A stretch of 64,000 nt of DNA from Sorex araneus. Taxonomy: Eukaryota; Chordata; Mammalia; Eulipotyphla; Soricidae. The notes beneath the pieces were generated by a model. The model was given only the letters and a program-made list of their open reading frames with translations, searched no databases and was not told the origin of the DNA. Made by a program: the position numbers and the translations under genes. The stretch lies in the NCBI RefSeq assembly GCF_027595985.1, contig NC_073304.1, forward strand, positions 217,622,000 through 217,685,999. Reading direction: 5' to 3'. Below, piece by piece: positions 30,961 through 41,429 of this stretch. How positions within the stretch are numbered: position 1 is the stretch's first letter; every line of letters begins with the position of its first letter.

Positions 30961-31131
30961 GGGGCTGGAGCGATAGCACAGCGGGTAGGGCATTTGCCTT
31001 GCACGCGGCTGACCTGGGTTCAATTTCCAGCATCCCATATGGTCCCCTGAGCACGGCCAGGGGTAATTCCTGAGTGTGGATCCAGGAGTGATCCCTGAGC
31101 ATCGCTGGGTGTGACCCAAAAAGCAGTAAAT
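30961..31131 (+). mobile_element. Shrew SINE, sense, with perfect target duplication
   Basis: Flanked by AAAGTAGGGCA at 30950-30960 and 31132-31142. Confidence 0.93.
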
Positions 31132-31366
31132 AAAGTAGGGCAGTCTCTTTCATCATTCCTATTCTGGTGGGGGGTTAATTCAAAGAGTTCTGCAGGAAAT
31201 GCTTTTTCTCGTCAAACTGTTGAAGGAAAAGTCATAAAAATATCGCACAGGTAGCCGAGTGCTCGGGCTGATAAGAGGTGGTATCAGCTGTCTGCTGACA
31301 CGCAGACCACATAAGGGCCCCTCAGCAACTACTCAGGTTCTGGGCTACTCTGGAAAACAAAAATGC

Positions 31367-31570
31367 GGGGCTGGAGTGATAGCACAGTGGAGAGGGTGTT
31401 TGCCTTGCACGCAGCCAACCTGGGCTCGATCCCCAGCATCCCATTTGGTCCCCTGACTACCTCCAGGGGTCATTCCTGAGTGCAGAGCCAGGAGTAACCT
31501 GTGAGCGTCGCTGGATGTGACCCAAAAGGTCTTTTTTTTTGCCAAAAGGCAAAAAAGAAAAAGAAAAAAA
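31367..31570 (+). mobile_element. Shrew SINE, sense, with inverted-repeat tail
   Basis: Flanked by GGAAAACAAAAATGC at 31352-31366 and 31571-31585, perfect over 15 bases. The 3' end is unusual: CTTTTTTTTTGCC and GGCAAAAAAG form an inverted repeat before the A-rich tail. Confidence 0.93.
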
Positions 31571-31597
31571 GGAAAACAAAAATGCTGTCAGCTGTCA

Positions 31598-32357
31598 TTT
31601 CTGAAGGTGCTCAGGGATCCATATGCCATGCTGGGGTTCAAGCCTAGGTTCGCAGCATGCTGTCTCTTGGTTTTTGGCTTGGTTTTGGCTTTTGGGGCCA
31701 CACCCGGAAGTACTCAGGGACCACTCCCAGAGAGACTTGGGGAACCTTTCGGCGTGCCAGGGATTAAACCTGTGTCAGGTACATGGTAGGCAGGCTCTGC
31801 CCCCTGCCCTATTTCTCTGGCTTCTGGGTCACTCTTTCCTTTATGACATTTACACTTGTCAGTAGCCCCTGTCAACACCACCAGCGTGCAGACACGTTCC
31901 TGGCAAAATCTGTTCAATGAAAGGGTCAGCCTATGCCTTGCTGTTATCAGAACCACTATTCAGCTCACCTGATTGCTGTCTTTGGATACCTGTATGTGTG
32001 CGACTGACATTTGGGGCAGGGGCGTAGGGATGTGGGGCCACATCCGGCAGTGCCCAGGGTTACTCCTGGCTCTGCACTCAGGGATCACTCGCCAGCAGTG
32101 CTCGGGGGACCATTTGGGATGCCGGGGATCCAACCCGGATTGGCCACATACAAGGCAAGTGCTCTACCTACTGTACTATCTCTGGCTCCAAGGTGCTGGG
32201 GCCACACCTGGAAATGCTCAGGGGTTGTTCTTGGCTCTGCACTCAGGAATCACTCCTGGCAGGTTCGGAGCACTCTACGGGATGCTGGAGATCGATCCCG
32301 GGTCAGTCGCACGTGAGGCACTCGCCCTTCCTGCTATACCATGACTCCGACCCCACT
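31598..32357 (-). mobile_element. Diverged antisense SINEs in CDC6 intron 9
   Basis: Reverse copies lie at about 31598-31828, 32020-32196 and 32197-32357. The last two abut each other and lie directly before the tRNA-Ile pseudogene. Confidence 0.7.
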
Positions 32358-32387
32358 AGGGTTGGCTTTAGAGGCTCCTGCAGAGCT

Positions 32388-32461
32388 GGCCGGTTAGCTC
32401 AGTGGCTTAGAGTGTGGTGCTGGTAACGCCAGAGTCGGGGGCTCTGAGCCTGTACGGACCA
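32388..32461 (+). pseudogene. tRNA-Ile-derived pseudogene
   Basis: The 74-base segment starts GGCCGGTTAGCTCAGTGGCT and continues GTGGTGCTGGTAACGCC. Length, acceptor 5' strand, A box, D arm and anticodon stem match nuclear tRNA-Ile(AAT). The anticodon loop reads CTGGTAA instead of CTAATAA, so the anticodon triplet would be GGT. The T arm (GGGGGCTCTGAGCCTG) has lost the GGTTCGATCCC B box, and the 3' acceptor strand has a mismatch. No A-tail follows. It is therefore a decayed tRNA gene copy, unrelated to the local SINE family, which has a different head. Confidence 0.8.
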
Positions 32462-32475
32462 GCTGCATGTCACAC

Positions 32476-32655
32476 GGGGGCCAGAGCAATAGTACAGTAG
32501 GCAGCGCGTTTTTTGCCTTGCATGTGGCCGACCTGGGTTCGATCCTCAGCATCCTGTACGGTCCTCCCAAACACCACCAGGGGTGATCCCTGAGTGCAGA
32601 GCCAGGAATAACCCCTGAGCAATGCTGAGTGTGACCCAGAAGGCCAAAACATTTT
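32476..32655 (+). mobile_element. Shrew SINE, sense
   Basis: It begins 14 bases after the tRNA-Ile pseudogene and ends GTGTGACCCAGAAGGCC with an A-rich tail. Confidence 0.85.
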
Positions 32656-32747
32656 AAAAATGAATAAGTTAAAGGCGCATACAAGGGGCCAGACTTGGAC
32701 CAGATACAAGAGTCAAAGAGCACGCTTGTTCTATAGCATATTTGCCC

Positions 32748-33025
32748 GGGGGTGGGGGGGGCTCACCTGGTGGTGCTGAGGGCATTGCTCCTGTTCCTGT
32801 GTTGGGGGGGTGGTCACTCCTGGTGGTACCAGGGTCAGCTGCATAGAAGGCAAGTGCCTTTACTGCTGTACTCTCTTGCTTGCCCAAGAAACACTCTCCC
32901 CCCGCCCCCCCCCCCCCCCCCCCCCCCCCCGTTTGGTGTCATTCCTGAAGGTGCTCAGGGATCCATATGCCATGCTGGGGGTCGAACCCATGTTCCCCGA
33001 GACTTAGTATCTCCCCAGCCTCAGG
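32748..33025 (-). mobile_element. Antisense SINE fragments flanking a C run
   Basis: Two diverged fragments (about 32748-32885 and 32931-33025) flank a 26-base C homopolymer at 32905-32930. Confidence 0.6.
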
Positions 33026-33535
33026 GAGCAGCGCCAGCATTGAAAAGATCCAAACAAAAGCTCATCCCATGACCGCTTCCTTGGGATTGTTTCAAAGGAC
33101 CGGGTCTCTGCAGAGGGAGCCGACCTCGGCCAGCCTTTCATCTCTTGGGATTTTGTTACTTGGTTTCCAGTTTCAATCAGCTGCCTGGGTCCTCTGCTGG
33201 TAATGAGAGAGGAACAAATTGTTTTAGAGCCACGGGCACAGGGTCCCAGGAAGGAACTGGGAGGCAAAGATTGCTACAGAGCCGAGGCCCTCCTCTGTCT
33301 CTGAGTCAGGCAGCTCTGGGAACAATGAGGCCACAGTCCCGGCCGCCGCTCCGGCCTCTGAGACGGCGCTATCTGCCCCCCTATCCAATGCCGCTGTCTC
33401 GAGTGTTACTCCTCTGCGGATGGCTCGCCCAGAGGTCATGTGGGGCGGCTCCCGGGAGCACTTCTGTAGGATGCACTTTGCTGTCCACGTTTAGCCACTT
33501 GTTTGATACCAAATATTAGGTGATCTGGCCAACTT

Positions 33536-33709
33536 ATTTTTTTTGCTTTTTGGGTCACACCCAGCGATGCTCAGAGGTTACTCCTGGCTTTGCACTCAGG
33601 AATTGCTCCTGGCAGTGCTTGGGGGACCATATGGGATGCCGGGGATCGAACCCGGGTCGGCCACATGCAAGGCAAACTCCCTACCTGCTGTGCTATCGCT
33701 CCAGCCCCA
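33536..33709 (-). mobile_element. Shrew SINE, antisense, with perfect target duplication
   Basis: Flanked by ATCTGGCCAACTT at 33523-33535 and 33710-33722. Confidence 0.94.
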
Positions 33710-33734
33710 ATCTGGCCAACTTTTTAATTTTTTT

Positions 33735-33856
33735 TCCCCCTTTTTTTGGGCCAGACCTGGTGATATGGACCATATGGGATGCTGGGAATACGAACTCGGG
33801 TCGGCCTCGTGCAAGGCAGACACCCTGCCCCGCTGTGCTCTTGCTCTAGCCCCATC
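33735..33856 (-). mobile_element. Shrew SINE, antisense, partial
   Basis: GGGCCAGACCTGGTGAT joins directly to GACCATATGGGATGCTGGG, so the middle is deleted. Confidence 0.75.
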
Positions 33857-34028
33857 TTTTGAGGGTAGCACTGCATCTTACCCTTGGGCTTCCAGCTGCA
33901 CTGAGAACTGTGGCTTCGCCCGTCGCATGGTTGTGCTTGAATTGATTTAAGCATGAATGTTCCTGTATGGTGGGTCTTGATGTCTACCTCACTTCGAAAA
34001 TCAAATGAAATGTCTGTCTGCTTTACAG

Positions 34029-34231
34029 GTCAGTCACCCTGCGAATCCCCGGTCCCCAAGCGGGTTGGTCTCGCCCACATATCCCAAGTCATGTCGGGCG
34101 TGGATGGGAACAGAATGGGTGTGAGCCCCGCCGGGACCCCCGACTCCTTCCCGCTTCAGCAGAAGATCCTGGTCTGCTCTTTGCTGCTCCTCACCAGGCA
34201 GCTGAGAACCCAAGAGGTCACCCTGGGGAAG
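34029..34231 (+). CDS. CDC6: CDC6 exon 10, start of winged-helix domain
   Basis: This exon encodes residues 408-475. After a variable stretch (RQSPCESPVPKRVG) it reads LAHISQVMSGVDGNRMG and then DSFPLQQKILVCSLLLLTRQ, the helices that begin the winged-helix DNA-binding domain of the ORC1/CDC6 family. The variable loop differs from human as expected for a solvent-exposed segment. The acceptor is TGCTTTACAG and the donor GTTAGT. Confidence 0.95.
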
Positions 34232-34424
34232 GTTAGTTGGGAATCTTCGAAGATGGAGCTGGGGTGAGGAGACGACACTTTCCAGAGCAGGTTCCTGGAA
34301 ACCTACCATGCTTCAACAGATCGGGAGTGAAAATGGATTCTAAGAGTGGGAGTAAATCCTGGGACCAGGGAGAAGGCTGCTGGTTTTATGTCCCCCGGAA
34401 AAGAACTGGGCTATTCATGTCATG

Positions 34425-34608
34425 GTGTTTTTGTTTTTGTTTTTTGTTTTTTGCTTTTTGGGTCACACCTGGCGATGCACAGGGGTTGCTCCTGGCTCTG
34501 CGCTCAGGAATTACTCCTGGCGGTGCTTGGGAGACCATATGGGATGCTGGGAATCGGACCTGGGTCGGCCGTGTGCAAGGCAGACCCGCTGTGCTATCGC
34601 TCCAGCCC
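34425..34608 (-). mobile_element. Shrew SINE, antisense, with target duplication
   Basis: Located in CDC6 intron 10. Flanked by CTATTCATGTCATG (34411-34424) and CTATTTATGTCATG (34609-34622). Confidence 0.93.
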
Positions 34609-34664
34609 CTATTTATGTCATGTTCTGTTTTTTAACCATTACGAGGTTAGACGGAGATAGAGCG

Positions 34665-35125
34665 CGGGGGTGAGGGGTGGGGCACAGCCCGCTCTGCTCA
34701 GGGCTTACTCCTGGCTCTGAGCTCAGGGGGTTGGATATGGTGTCAATGGTGGGACTCAGGTTGGTTGTGTGCAGGGCAAGTGCCCTACCCGCTGTAGTAT
34801 CCCAGAGATAGGACCTTGAAGTGACATTTGTTTTCCTGCTTTCCCGCAGCTGTACGAAGCCTATGGTAAAGTCTGCCGCAAACAGCAGGTGACGGCCGTG
34901 GACCAGTCTGAGTGTCTGTCGCTTGCGGAGCTCCTGGAAGCCAGGGGCATTTTAGGACTAAAGAAAAGCAAGGAGACACGCTTCTCAAAGGTACGGCAAG
35001 GGGCCGGAGCGATAGCAAAGCCGACCCTGCATCTCATATGGTTCCCCCAAGCACCATCCGGAGTCATTCCTGAGCACAGAGCCAGGAGTAACCCCTGAGC
35101 ATTGCTGGGTATGAACTTAAAAGAA
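34665..35125. mobile_element. Diverged SINEs around CDC6 exon 11
   Basis: A partial antisense copy (about 34665-34803) ends about 45 bases before exon 11. A partial sense copy (about 34998-35125), lacking most of its head, starts just after it. Confidence 0.65.
34850..34990 (+). CDS. CDC6: CDC6 exon 11, winged-helix domain
   Basis: This exon encodes residues 476-522: LYEAYGKVCRKQQVTAVDQS, then ECLSLAELLEARGILGLKKS and KETRFSK. These are the middle helices and recognition region of the C-terminal winged helix. The acceptor is CTTTCCCGCAG and the donor GTACGG, both in phase 0. A degenerate SINE starts a few bases after the donor. Confidence 0.96.
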
Positions 35126-35237
35126 AAGAAAAAAGAGTACAATGAGCTGCTAGTGTGTGCCATTGCTCTTTACCTGGCTTTGGAAACTTGAAACTTGACC
35201 TTTGGTTGAAATGAAGGTTATGGGGTTGAGAATATAG

Positions 35238-35304
35238 GAGGGTGTAGCTCAGTGGCAGAGCATGTGTCTCTGGTATGAAGCCCTGGGTTTGAACCCCGGG
35301 CACA
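35238..35304 (+). mobile_element. tRNA-Ala-like SINE or tRNA-Ala pseudogene
   Basis: GAGGGTGTAGCTCAGTGGCA and GAAGCCCTGGGTTTGAACCC match tRNA-Ala closely, with intact A-box and B-box spacing, but the 3' acceptor strand is lost and replaced by a GA repeat. Confidence 0.65.
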
Positions 35305-35362
<58 letters not shown>

Positions 35363-35402
35363 AGGGAGGGAGGGAGGGAGAGAGGGAGGGAGGGAGGGAG
35401 AG
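35303..35402. repeat. (GA)n/(GGGA)n microsatellite
   Basis: Pure GA dinucleotides grade into GGGA tetranucleotides directly behind the tRNA-Ala-like element in CDC6 intron 11, as expected when a SINE tail seeds a microsatellite. Confidence 0.9.
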
Positions 35403-35519
35403 ATGATAACGGGGCCTCACTTAGGTAAGCAGTTTGGAGTTTGTTCAGTCAAGTTACAGCTTTGAAGCTGGGATTGCAGTGTGACCGTAGAGGAGGCAGG
35501 GGTGCTCTCAAAAAAAAAA

Positions 35520-35640
35520 AAAATCATTTGGGGTAGGGCACACCCCCAGGTGCTCAGGACCCCTAGACGGTGCTGGGATTTGAACCACAGCTGCGTCTCT
35601 GTGCTGTCGGCCCGGAGCTGTGTGATTCACTGGCCCTTTG
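35520..35640 (-). mobile_element. Degenerate antisense SINE
   Basis: GGGCACACCCCCAGGTGCTC and GGTGCTGGGATTTGAACC survive, about 90 bases before CDC6 exon 12. Confidence 0.5.
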
Positions 35641-35729
35641 TGAGAAAGGCTGAACTTAGAAGTTGGAGTACTAACGAACTGTGGTCCTGTGACTTCACCA
35701 TGAGAAGGTTTATTTTCTCTTCTATCTAG

Positions 35730-35819
35730 GTATCCTTGAAGATCGAAGAGAAGGAAATAGAGCACGCTCTGAAAGACAGGACTTTTATCGGAAATATCTT
35801 AGCTACTGGATTGCCTTAA
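35730..35819 (+). CDS. CDC6: CDC6 exon 12, C-terminus and stop
   Basis: This exon encodes residues 523-551: VSLKIEEKEIEHALKD then RTFIGNILATGLP and a TAA stop at 35817-35819. The last residues NILATGLP are identical to the mammalian C-terminus. The acceptor is TTCTATCTAG. Confidence 0.96.
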   Translation, partial: VSLKIEEKEIEHALKDRTFIGNILATGLP

Positions 35820-36980
35820 ATTTCTTTTAAACTAACCCCCCCATCTGAAAGTATCGGCCCTCTTTTAGAGAGCTGTGGAATCTTCGTTTTAGTGCTTGAC
35901 ACATATTCGGGTCTGGAAACAAAAATGACCTTTTTTTAAAAAAAAAATTGGAATTGATACGTTTAAATCTTTTGATTTGCCAATATTCTCAAAGGACTTT
36001 TACTGTTTTGTTTTAGGGCCATGCCTGGCAGCCCTCGGGACCTACTCCTGGCTCTGTGTTGGGGTGGGGGTTCACCTCCCCAGTGGTTCTCAGAAGACTG
36101 TGATACTGGGGATCAAACCCAAGCCTCCAGCATGTAACGCATGCACCAGGTCCATCGAGAGCACTCTCTGGCCCACAAGACATTATCTTTGGGTCTTCCT
36201 AGTTTTACACATTAAGATATTAACAAGCAGACCCTCTTATTTTATTTTTTTATTATTTTATTTTATTTTATTTTTGGTTTGAGGGCCACACCCAGTGGTA
36301 TTCAGTATTGACTGCTCAGGAATCACTCCTGGCAGTGGTCAGGGGGCCATATAGGATGCCAGAGTTTAAATCTGGGTCAGCGGCATGTAAGGCAAATGCC
36401 TTTCCTGCTGTACTATCACTCTGGCCCCAGCAGACCTTTTTAACTAAATGTTCACTGCCACAGTCGCCTGGTGTCTGTCACCCGTGAGCTTGCAAATAGG
36501 AATTCATGTTGGTGGAATGTGCTAGAGAGTGACTTTCTATTTGCTCCAACATTGCTGTGGTTTTTGTTTTGTTTTGTTTTGTTTTATGAATTTTGAGAAG
36601 ACTGGGACACAGGAAGGTAAACAAGTGCGCGTGGAGATTTGAAGGACACTTTGACCCAAACCTCCAGGCCAGAGCGGACTGTGCCTCCTTGCGGATGCTT
36701 CCACATTGTGACGTTTTTAGAGACTCGTGGTTTCTTGTTCACGCCCCAGGGTGTAGGGGTGGCGAAGAGAAAATGACTCTGTGGATCGTGAATATATTTA
36801 TTTTCAAGTTGCGTTCTTTTGTCTTTTCTTCACAAGAGTACGAGTTTTCAGAAGGCTACGTGAAAACTATTCCCTCAGACTGCCCTTCGATAAAACCACT
36901 TGTTTCCAGGTGCCTGAGTCTGGGGCTGAGTTTTTCATCCTCACTTCCTGTGCTTTTAAGCTTATTCGCTAAATGATTCC
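35820..36980 (+). other. CDC6: CDC6 3' UTR (approximate extent)
   Basis: The segment after the stop is AT-rich and interrupted by two antisense SINEs (36.0-36.18 and 36.27-36.43 kb). I found no canonical AATAAA by eye. The variant AATATA at 36791-36796, followed by T-rich sequence, is a plausible cleavage signal. The end coordinate is an estimate. Confidence 0.4.
36005..36430 (-). mobile_element. Two antisense SINEs in the probable CDC6 3' UTR
   Basis: Copies at about 36005-36175 and 36270-36430. The second is preceded by a TTTTA repeat, its T-rich tail. Confidence 0.75.
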
Positions 36981-38639
36981 ATGTGGTTGACTCCAGTCTG
37001 GCTTCTTGGGGGTTTTGGTTTTCAGTGGCATCCCATGGCAATTTGAGACGCGGCCACCAGGGGGCACCGTTACAACACTGCCTGGAAGTGGCGGGGTGGT
37101 ACTGGGGTAGTTTTGAGGGAAAGGGATAAAAATCTCCGTTTGATTCATTTGGGGGATTGCTGGGCTTTCTGGTTCAAGCAAATGCTTGGACTTCAAACCA
37201 CGTGTGGTGTCTGCGAGCCCAGTGGCCAAGTCTCTGCCGGTTCATGCGCTCTCCTGCCCTGGACACAGACTTGAGAGTGGGAACTTGATACACCTTCAGG
37301 CGATGGATCTGTTGACCAGCGTCCATTCATGCAGCCCGCTGTGCCTTGCAATGTGATCTGGGTGACCACAGGTGGTCTGGGCTAGAGACCGGCACACAGT
37401 CCTGGGAACTGGACACTCCCCCATGGCCGTGCGGTACAGCCTGGGGGACGAGAGTCCGCATGTCCCAGGCCACGAGCTCCTGGCTCAGAATAGTTTATTC
37501 CCGGGGAGATTTGCGAGTGGGAGAACCCCGGTCCGGAACCCCAGAAGCTTGGAAAGCGTTTGGGGCAAGAAGGGTTAATGATCATAATTGCGAAGATTGT
37601 CCGAGGGCTGATGGAAAGCAGAGACGGAGCGGGATTGAGAACAGATGCGAGGCTTGATTTAAATTACATTTTATTGGATGCTGCAGCCTTAAGAGACGTG
37701 ACTGCTTTACAGTTTGTTTCCACACTGTGGGCAGCTGCTGTCTGTTCTGTGTCCACAGTAGGATCCTGCCCAAGAAGGAGCAGCCGGCCCGCCTCGCTGT
37801 GTTGGGGCTTGGCGCCTTCCTCCTCTGCCCGGCTTGTGTCTTGAATCCGGGACAGGCTTGACTCGAGGTGGATCCTCCCTGGCCCGGCGCCAAGCTCCCG
37901 TGCTCAGCAGGCGCGGGGCTTGGTCCCCCCAACCCCCTTTCTCTTCTCCTGCCCTTTCCCCTGGCATTTGGGAAAATGGGGGTTTCGGTGTACTGGTTTG
38001 TTCGTTTCTGTTCTTCCTTCGCTCCCCCCCACAGTGGATTTCTAGGTCATTGCTGCTCTTAAGACCTCAGCAATTGGAACAGGGTTGGTTCTGCCAATGA
38101 TGCGTGAAGCCGACTTAGAGTCCCCGCTTGGTTTCCGCTGCCCTTGTGGGAGCAGGAGCTGATGGATGTTTGTCAGGGAAGTCTTAAGTGTAATTCAGAC
38201 GGCTGGGAGCCTCTGGAGAGAATGGCGGAGGCCCTTGACTCACGGAGGCCGAGCCCAGGAAGGTGCTAGGGTCTGTAGCCGGCCGGGCAGGGGAGGCCTT
38301 CCTTATTGCTAAGGCCTAGTGGAGCGGCAGGGAGGATGTCCATCCTGCATTCTCCTAGAAGATGGGTGTGTTGTGAATGTCAGTATTTCTTCCAAAGAAG
38401 CAGATGAAGCTCCTAGGGAACTTTTGTGGGTGTCTCCAGGGACAGACACAGACAGACACAAAATCAGCCCCTTGGTAAGTTTCAGCCCCAGAGCTGCCCA
38501 CTGACTTTACCTGCTGGATGAAGACTTGCCTCCCACCCCCTTGGCAAGGTAACTGGCAGGAAATCCAGAGACCAGATCTGGTGCTCTCCCGCCCCCCATC
38601 GCTTCCCACCTTCATTCAATGCCCCTTTGTGTGTGATGG

Positions 38640-38900
38640 AGGGTGGTACTGCGAGGTCACACCTGGGAGTGCTTGGGGAGTGGGGGGTCACATGGTGCCA
38701 GGGATTAAGCCCATGCGTGCAAGGCATGCATTCTACCGCTTGAGTCAAACCCCCAGCCCCCGAAATGCCTTGTATTTGCAAGGCTTGCTTTGGGGTGCCT
38801 ACTTGGCAGTGCACAGGGGTCTTTCCCGGTAATTGGAGCGGGAGGAACCATGCAATGCCAGGGATTGAACCAGGTGCTTCCATAATCAAAGCACGCACTG
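38640..38900 (-). mobile_element. Diverged antisense SINE fragments
   Basis: Two old copies recognised by GGTCACACCTGGGAGTGCTT, GGGATTAAGCCCATGCG and AATGCCAGGGATTGAACCAG. Confidence 0.55.
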
Positions 38901-38904
38901 TAGC

Positions 38905-39090
38905 GGCCAGAGCCATAGTACAGTGGGTAGGGCGTTTGCCTTGCACGCAGCCGACTCTGGTTTGATCCTCGCCATCCTACATGATCCCCCCCCACCCCTC
39001 AGCACCGCCAGGAGTAATTACTGAGTGCAGAGCCAGGAGTAACCCCGTAACCCCTGAGCATCTCCAAGTGTGACCCAAAAAGAAAAAAAA
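38905..39090 (+). mobile_element. Shrew SINE, sense, with target duplication
   Basis: Flanked by AAAGCACGCACTGTAGC (38888-38904) and AAAGCATGCTCTGTAGC (39091-39107), two mismatches in 17 bases. Confidence 0.9.
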
Positions 39091-39164
39091 AAAGCATGCT
39101 CTGTAGCTCTTTGAATTTTGAGTTATTTCTTTGTCCTCTTTTGGGGTGTTGGTTTGTTTTGTTT

Positions 39165-39992
39165 TGTTTTTTGTTTTTTTGCTTTTTGGGTCACACCTGA
39201 CAAAGCACAGGTGTCACTCCTGGTGGTGCTCAGGGGACCATATAGGATGCTGGGAATCGAACCCGGGTCTGCTGCGTGCAAGGCAAATGCCCTGCCCACT
39301 GTCACTCCAGCTCTTTGTCCTCTTTTGTTTGTGTGTTTTGGGCCACACCCCTTGGTGCTAGGGTCTGACTCCTGGGTCTGGGTCTGTGTTCAGGGGGGGA
39401 TCACTCCCAGCGGGGCTCAGGGTACTCGATAGGGTGCAAGGAAAACCCAGGTTGACCTGGTGCAAGGTGGGTGTCCTGCCTGCTGTACTGTATCTCCCTC
39501 ACCCTTTTTTTTTTTTTAGAATCCCATGTGAAGCTGGTAGCATTGCGTGAAGCTGGTAGTATTGCGTGCAGGGTTCCATGCTAGGGGGGCGTGTGATGCC
39601 AGGGTCTGAACTTGGGGCCTTGTACCTGCAAGACATCTTTCCTACCCCTCAGCCCCCCAAATTCCCTTCTTTTTTTTTTTTTTTTTTGGCTTTTTGGGTC
39701 ACACCTGACAATGCACAGGAATTACCCCTGGTGGTGCTCAGGGGACCACAGGGGATGCTGGGAATCGAACCTGGGTTGGCCTTGTGCAAGGCAAACGCTC
39801 TCCCCGCTGTGCTATCGCTCCAGCCCCTCTTCTTTTTTTGACCTTGGGTCACACCTAGCTGTGGTCAGGACATCTGGTGATGCTCAGAGATCACTCCTGG
39901 TGGGCTCAGGGGACCCTCTGGGGTGCCAGGGATCAAACCCTGGTCAACCACGTGCAAGGTAAATGCCCTCTCCTCTGCTAGTGCCTCATCCT
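39165..39992 (-). mobile_element. Run of five antisense SINEs
   Basis: Copies at about 39165-39316, 39325-39505, 39508-39665 (very diverged), 39670-39828 and 39835-39992 lie almost end to end in the same orientation. Confidence 0.8.
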
Positions 39993-40134
39993 CCCCGCCC
40001 CCAGTTCCCTTTTACTAAGATACACCGATAAGGATCAAAAAAATGAGAGTGAGGATTAAAAGAAAAAATCTCGCTGACATGATACCTTGGCAACTGAGGG
40101 GAAGACCCCAAAAGAGGGAAACTGAGATTTTTCA

Positions 40135-40275
40135 GGGCTGGAAGGGTGCAGGGAGGGCACTTGCACACGATTAGCCTGGGTGTGGCCCTCCGCACCCCAT
40201 ATATATGGTCCCCTGCATGCTGCCAGGAGTCATTCACCCCCCCTCCTCCCGATTGCAGTTGTGTGGCCCCAGAAC
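40135..40275 (+). mobile_element. Degenerate sense SINE
   Basis: GAGGGCACTTGCACACGATT, CATATATATGGTCCCC and CTGCCAGGAGTCATTC mark a shortened copy. Confidence 0.55.
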
Positions 40276-40515
40276 AAAACAAAACAAAGCTTGAAGGGTT
40301 TTGTTTCCATTTGAGCACCAGCAGTTAGCCCAGTGAACAGACGATGAGCAGTTGTTGGATGGGCACTAGGTGCCCTGGCACACTGCTGCCCTTCTCGCCT
40401 CCCTGTGCCAGGCCTGCTCCCAGGCTGGGGGGCACGTGGCTGGTGGTCTGGTGTGGGTCCCTGTCTGCATGAGTCCGAGCGGGGAGTTGACTCGGAAGGC
40501 CAGAGCTCAGGTTTT

Positions 40516-40688
40516 TTTTTTTTTCCTTTTTGGGTCACACCCAGCGATGCTCAGGGGTGACTCCTGGCTCTGCACTCAGGAGTCACCCCTGGCAGTGCTC
40601 AGGGGACCACATGGGATGCTGGGACTCGAACACGGGTCAGCCGCATGCAAGGCAAACGCCCTACCCACTCTGCTATCACTCCAGCCCC
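40516..40688 (-). mobile_element. Shrew SINE, antisense, with perfect target duplication
   Basis: Flanked by CAGAGCTCAGGTTTT at 40501-40515 and 40689-40703. Confidence 0.94.
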
Positions 40689-40929
40689 CAGAGCTCAGGT
40701 TTTACCTTTGGGAACCCCAACTTGACTCCACACTCCCTCACCTGGTTCCACCACCTGGGCAGAGCCAGGGCCAGCATCTCCCTCCTCGAGCGCCGCCCCC
40801 CAGAGTGCCCCCCAACCAGAACAGCAAAGAGATTAGCCCACCTTGGATGCCCGGTTCAACCTTGGGAGGGGGACTTGGGAGTGTCGGGGTCCACCGGAAA
40901 GATAAGGAGCCCTGGGGCCTGAGCTGTGT

Positions 40930-41092
40930 GGTCCAGCGGGTCAGGTACCTGCCTTCACTGGCCAGCTTGGATGCAATCCTGGGCATTGTCTACAGTCCCC
41001 TGAGCACCCCGCGGGGAGTAGTTCCTGAGTGCAGAGCCAGAAGTTAAGTCCTGAGCATCTCTGGGTGTGGCCCACCCCCCCCAAAAAAAAAT
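40930..41092 (+). mobile_element. Shrew SINE, sense, diverged
   Basis: GGTCAGGTACCTGCCTTCAC and GTTCCTGAGTGCAGAGCCAG; the last SINE before the RARA CpG region. Confidence 0.65.
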
Positions 41093-41429
41093 CAAACAAG
41101 AGATAAGGTGTTATCTCAGATGTTCTCTCAAGCACAAACTGCGCAGGACTCCCTGGCCTCTGGCTGTGAGGTATGTCCTGCAGGCGGGGAGCGGGGTGCC
41201 CTCTGGCTTCCCCTTGATTCCCAACCACCCCCCCACCCCAACGCACCGGCCACAGAAGCTAATTGGCTGCGAGGGGCCGGGGTAGAGGCCTTCTGAAGGC
41301 TGGCGCGAGGAGAGCAGAGAGCGGCAGGCAACTCCTCTTTAAAAAAGCTCTAATTGAGTTCTGAATCAGCCTCCCGCCTTTGATCCCTCCTCTCTTTCCC
41401 ACACTGCCTGAAAAAGCCAGATCAGCACT

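Larger units (their letters stand above)
29713..34028 (+). other. CDC6: CDC6 intron 9 (largest, SINE-dense)
   Basis: This 4.3-kb intron contains at least twelve SINE copies or fragments, a 26-base C run, and a tRNA-Ile-derived pseudogene. The unique segment 33.05-33.5 kb is comparatively GC-rich, with no motif I can name. Confidence 0.85.
20885..36980 (+). other. CDC6: CDC6 gene, whole locus
   Basis: CDC6 is a nuclear AAA+ ATPase that joins ORC at replication origins in G1 and, with CDT1, loads the MCM2-7 helicase. Eleven coding exons with canonical GT-AG introns give a 551-residue protein: 178, 255, 200, 176, 107, 140, 101, 65, 203, 141 and 90 coding bases, phases consistent throughout. Residues 1-110 are the regulatory tail. 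The AAA+ module covers about 160-390, with Walker A at 193-200, Walker B at 271-276, sensor 1 Asn309 and sensor 2 Arg379. A winged-helix domain follows. Human CDC6 has 560 residues; the nine missing here lie between the third CDK site and the ATPase domain. The 3' end of the gene is an estimate. Confidence 0.93.
36981..41100. other. CDC6-RARA intergenic region
   Basis: 36.98-38.6 kb is unique DNA with nothing recognisable as an exon. 38.6-41.1 kb is SINE-rich. No open frame resembling a known protein was found. Confidence 0.65.
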
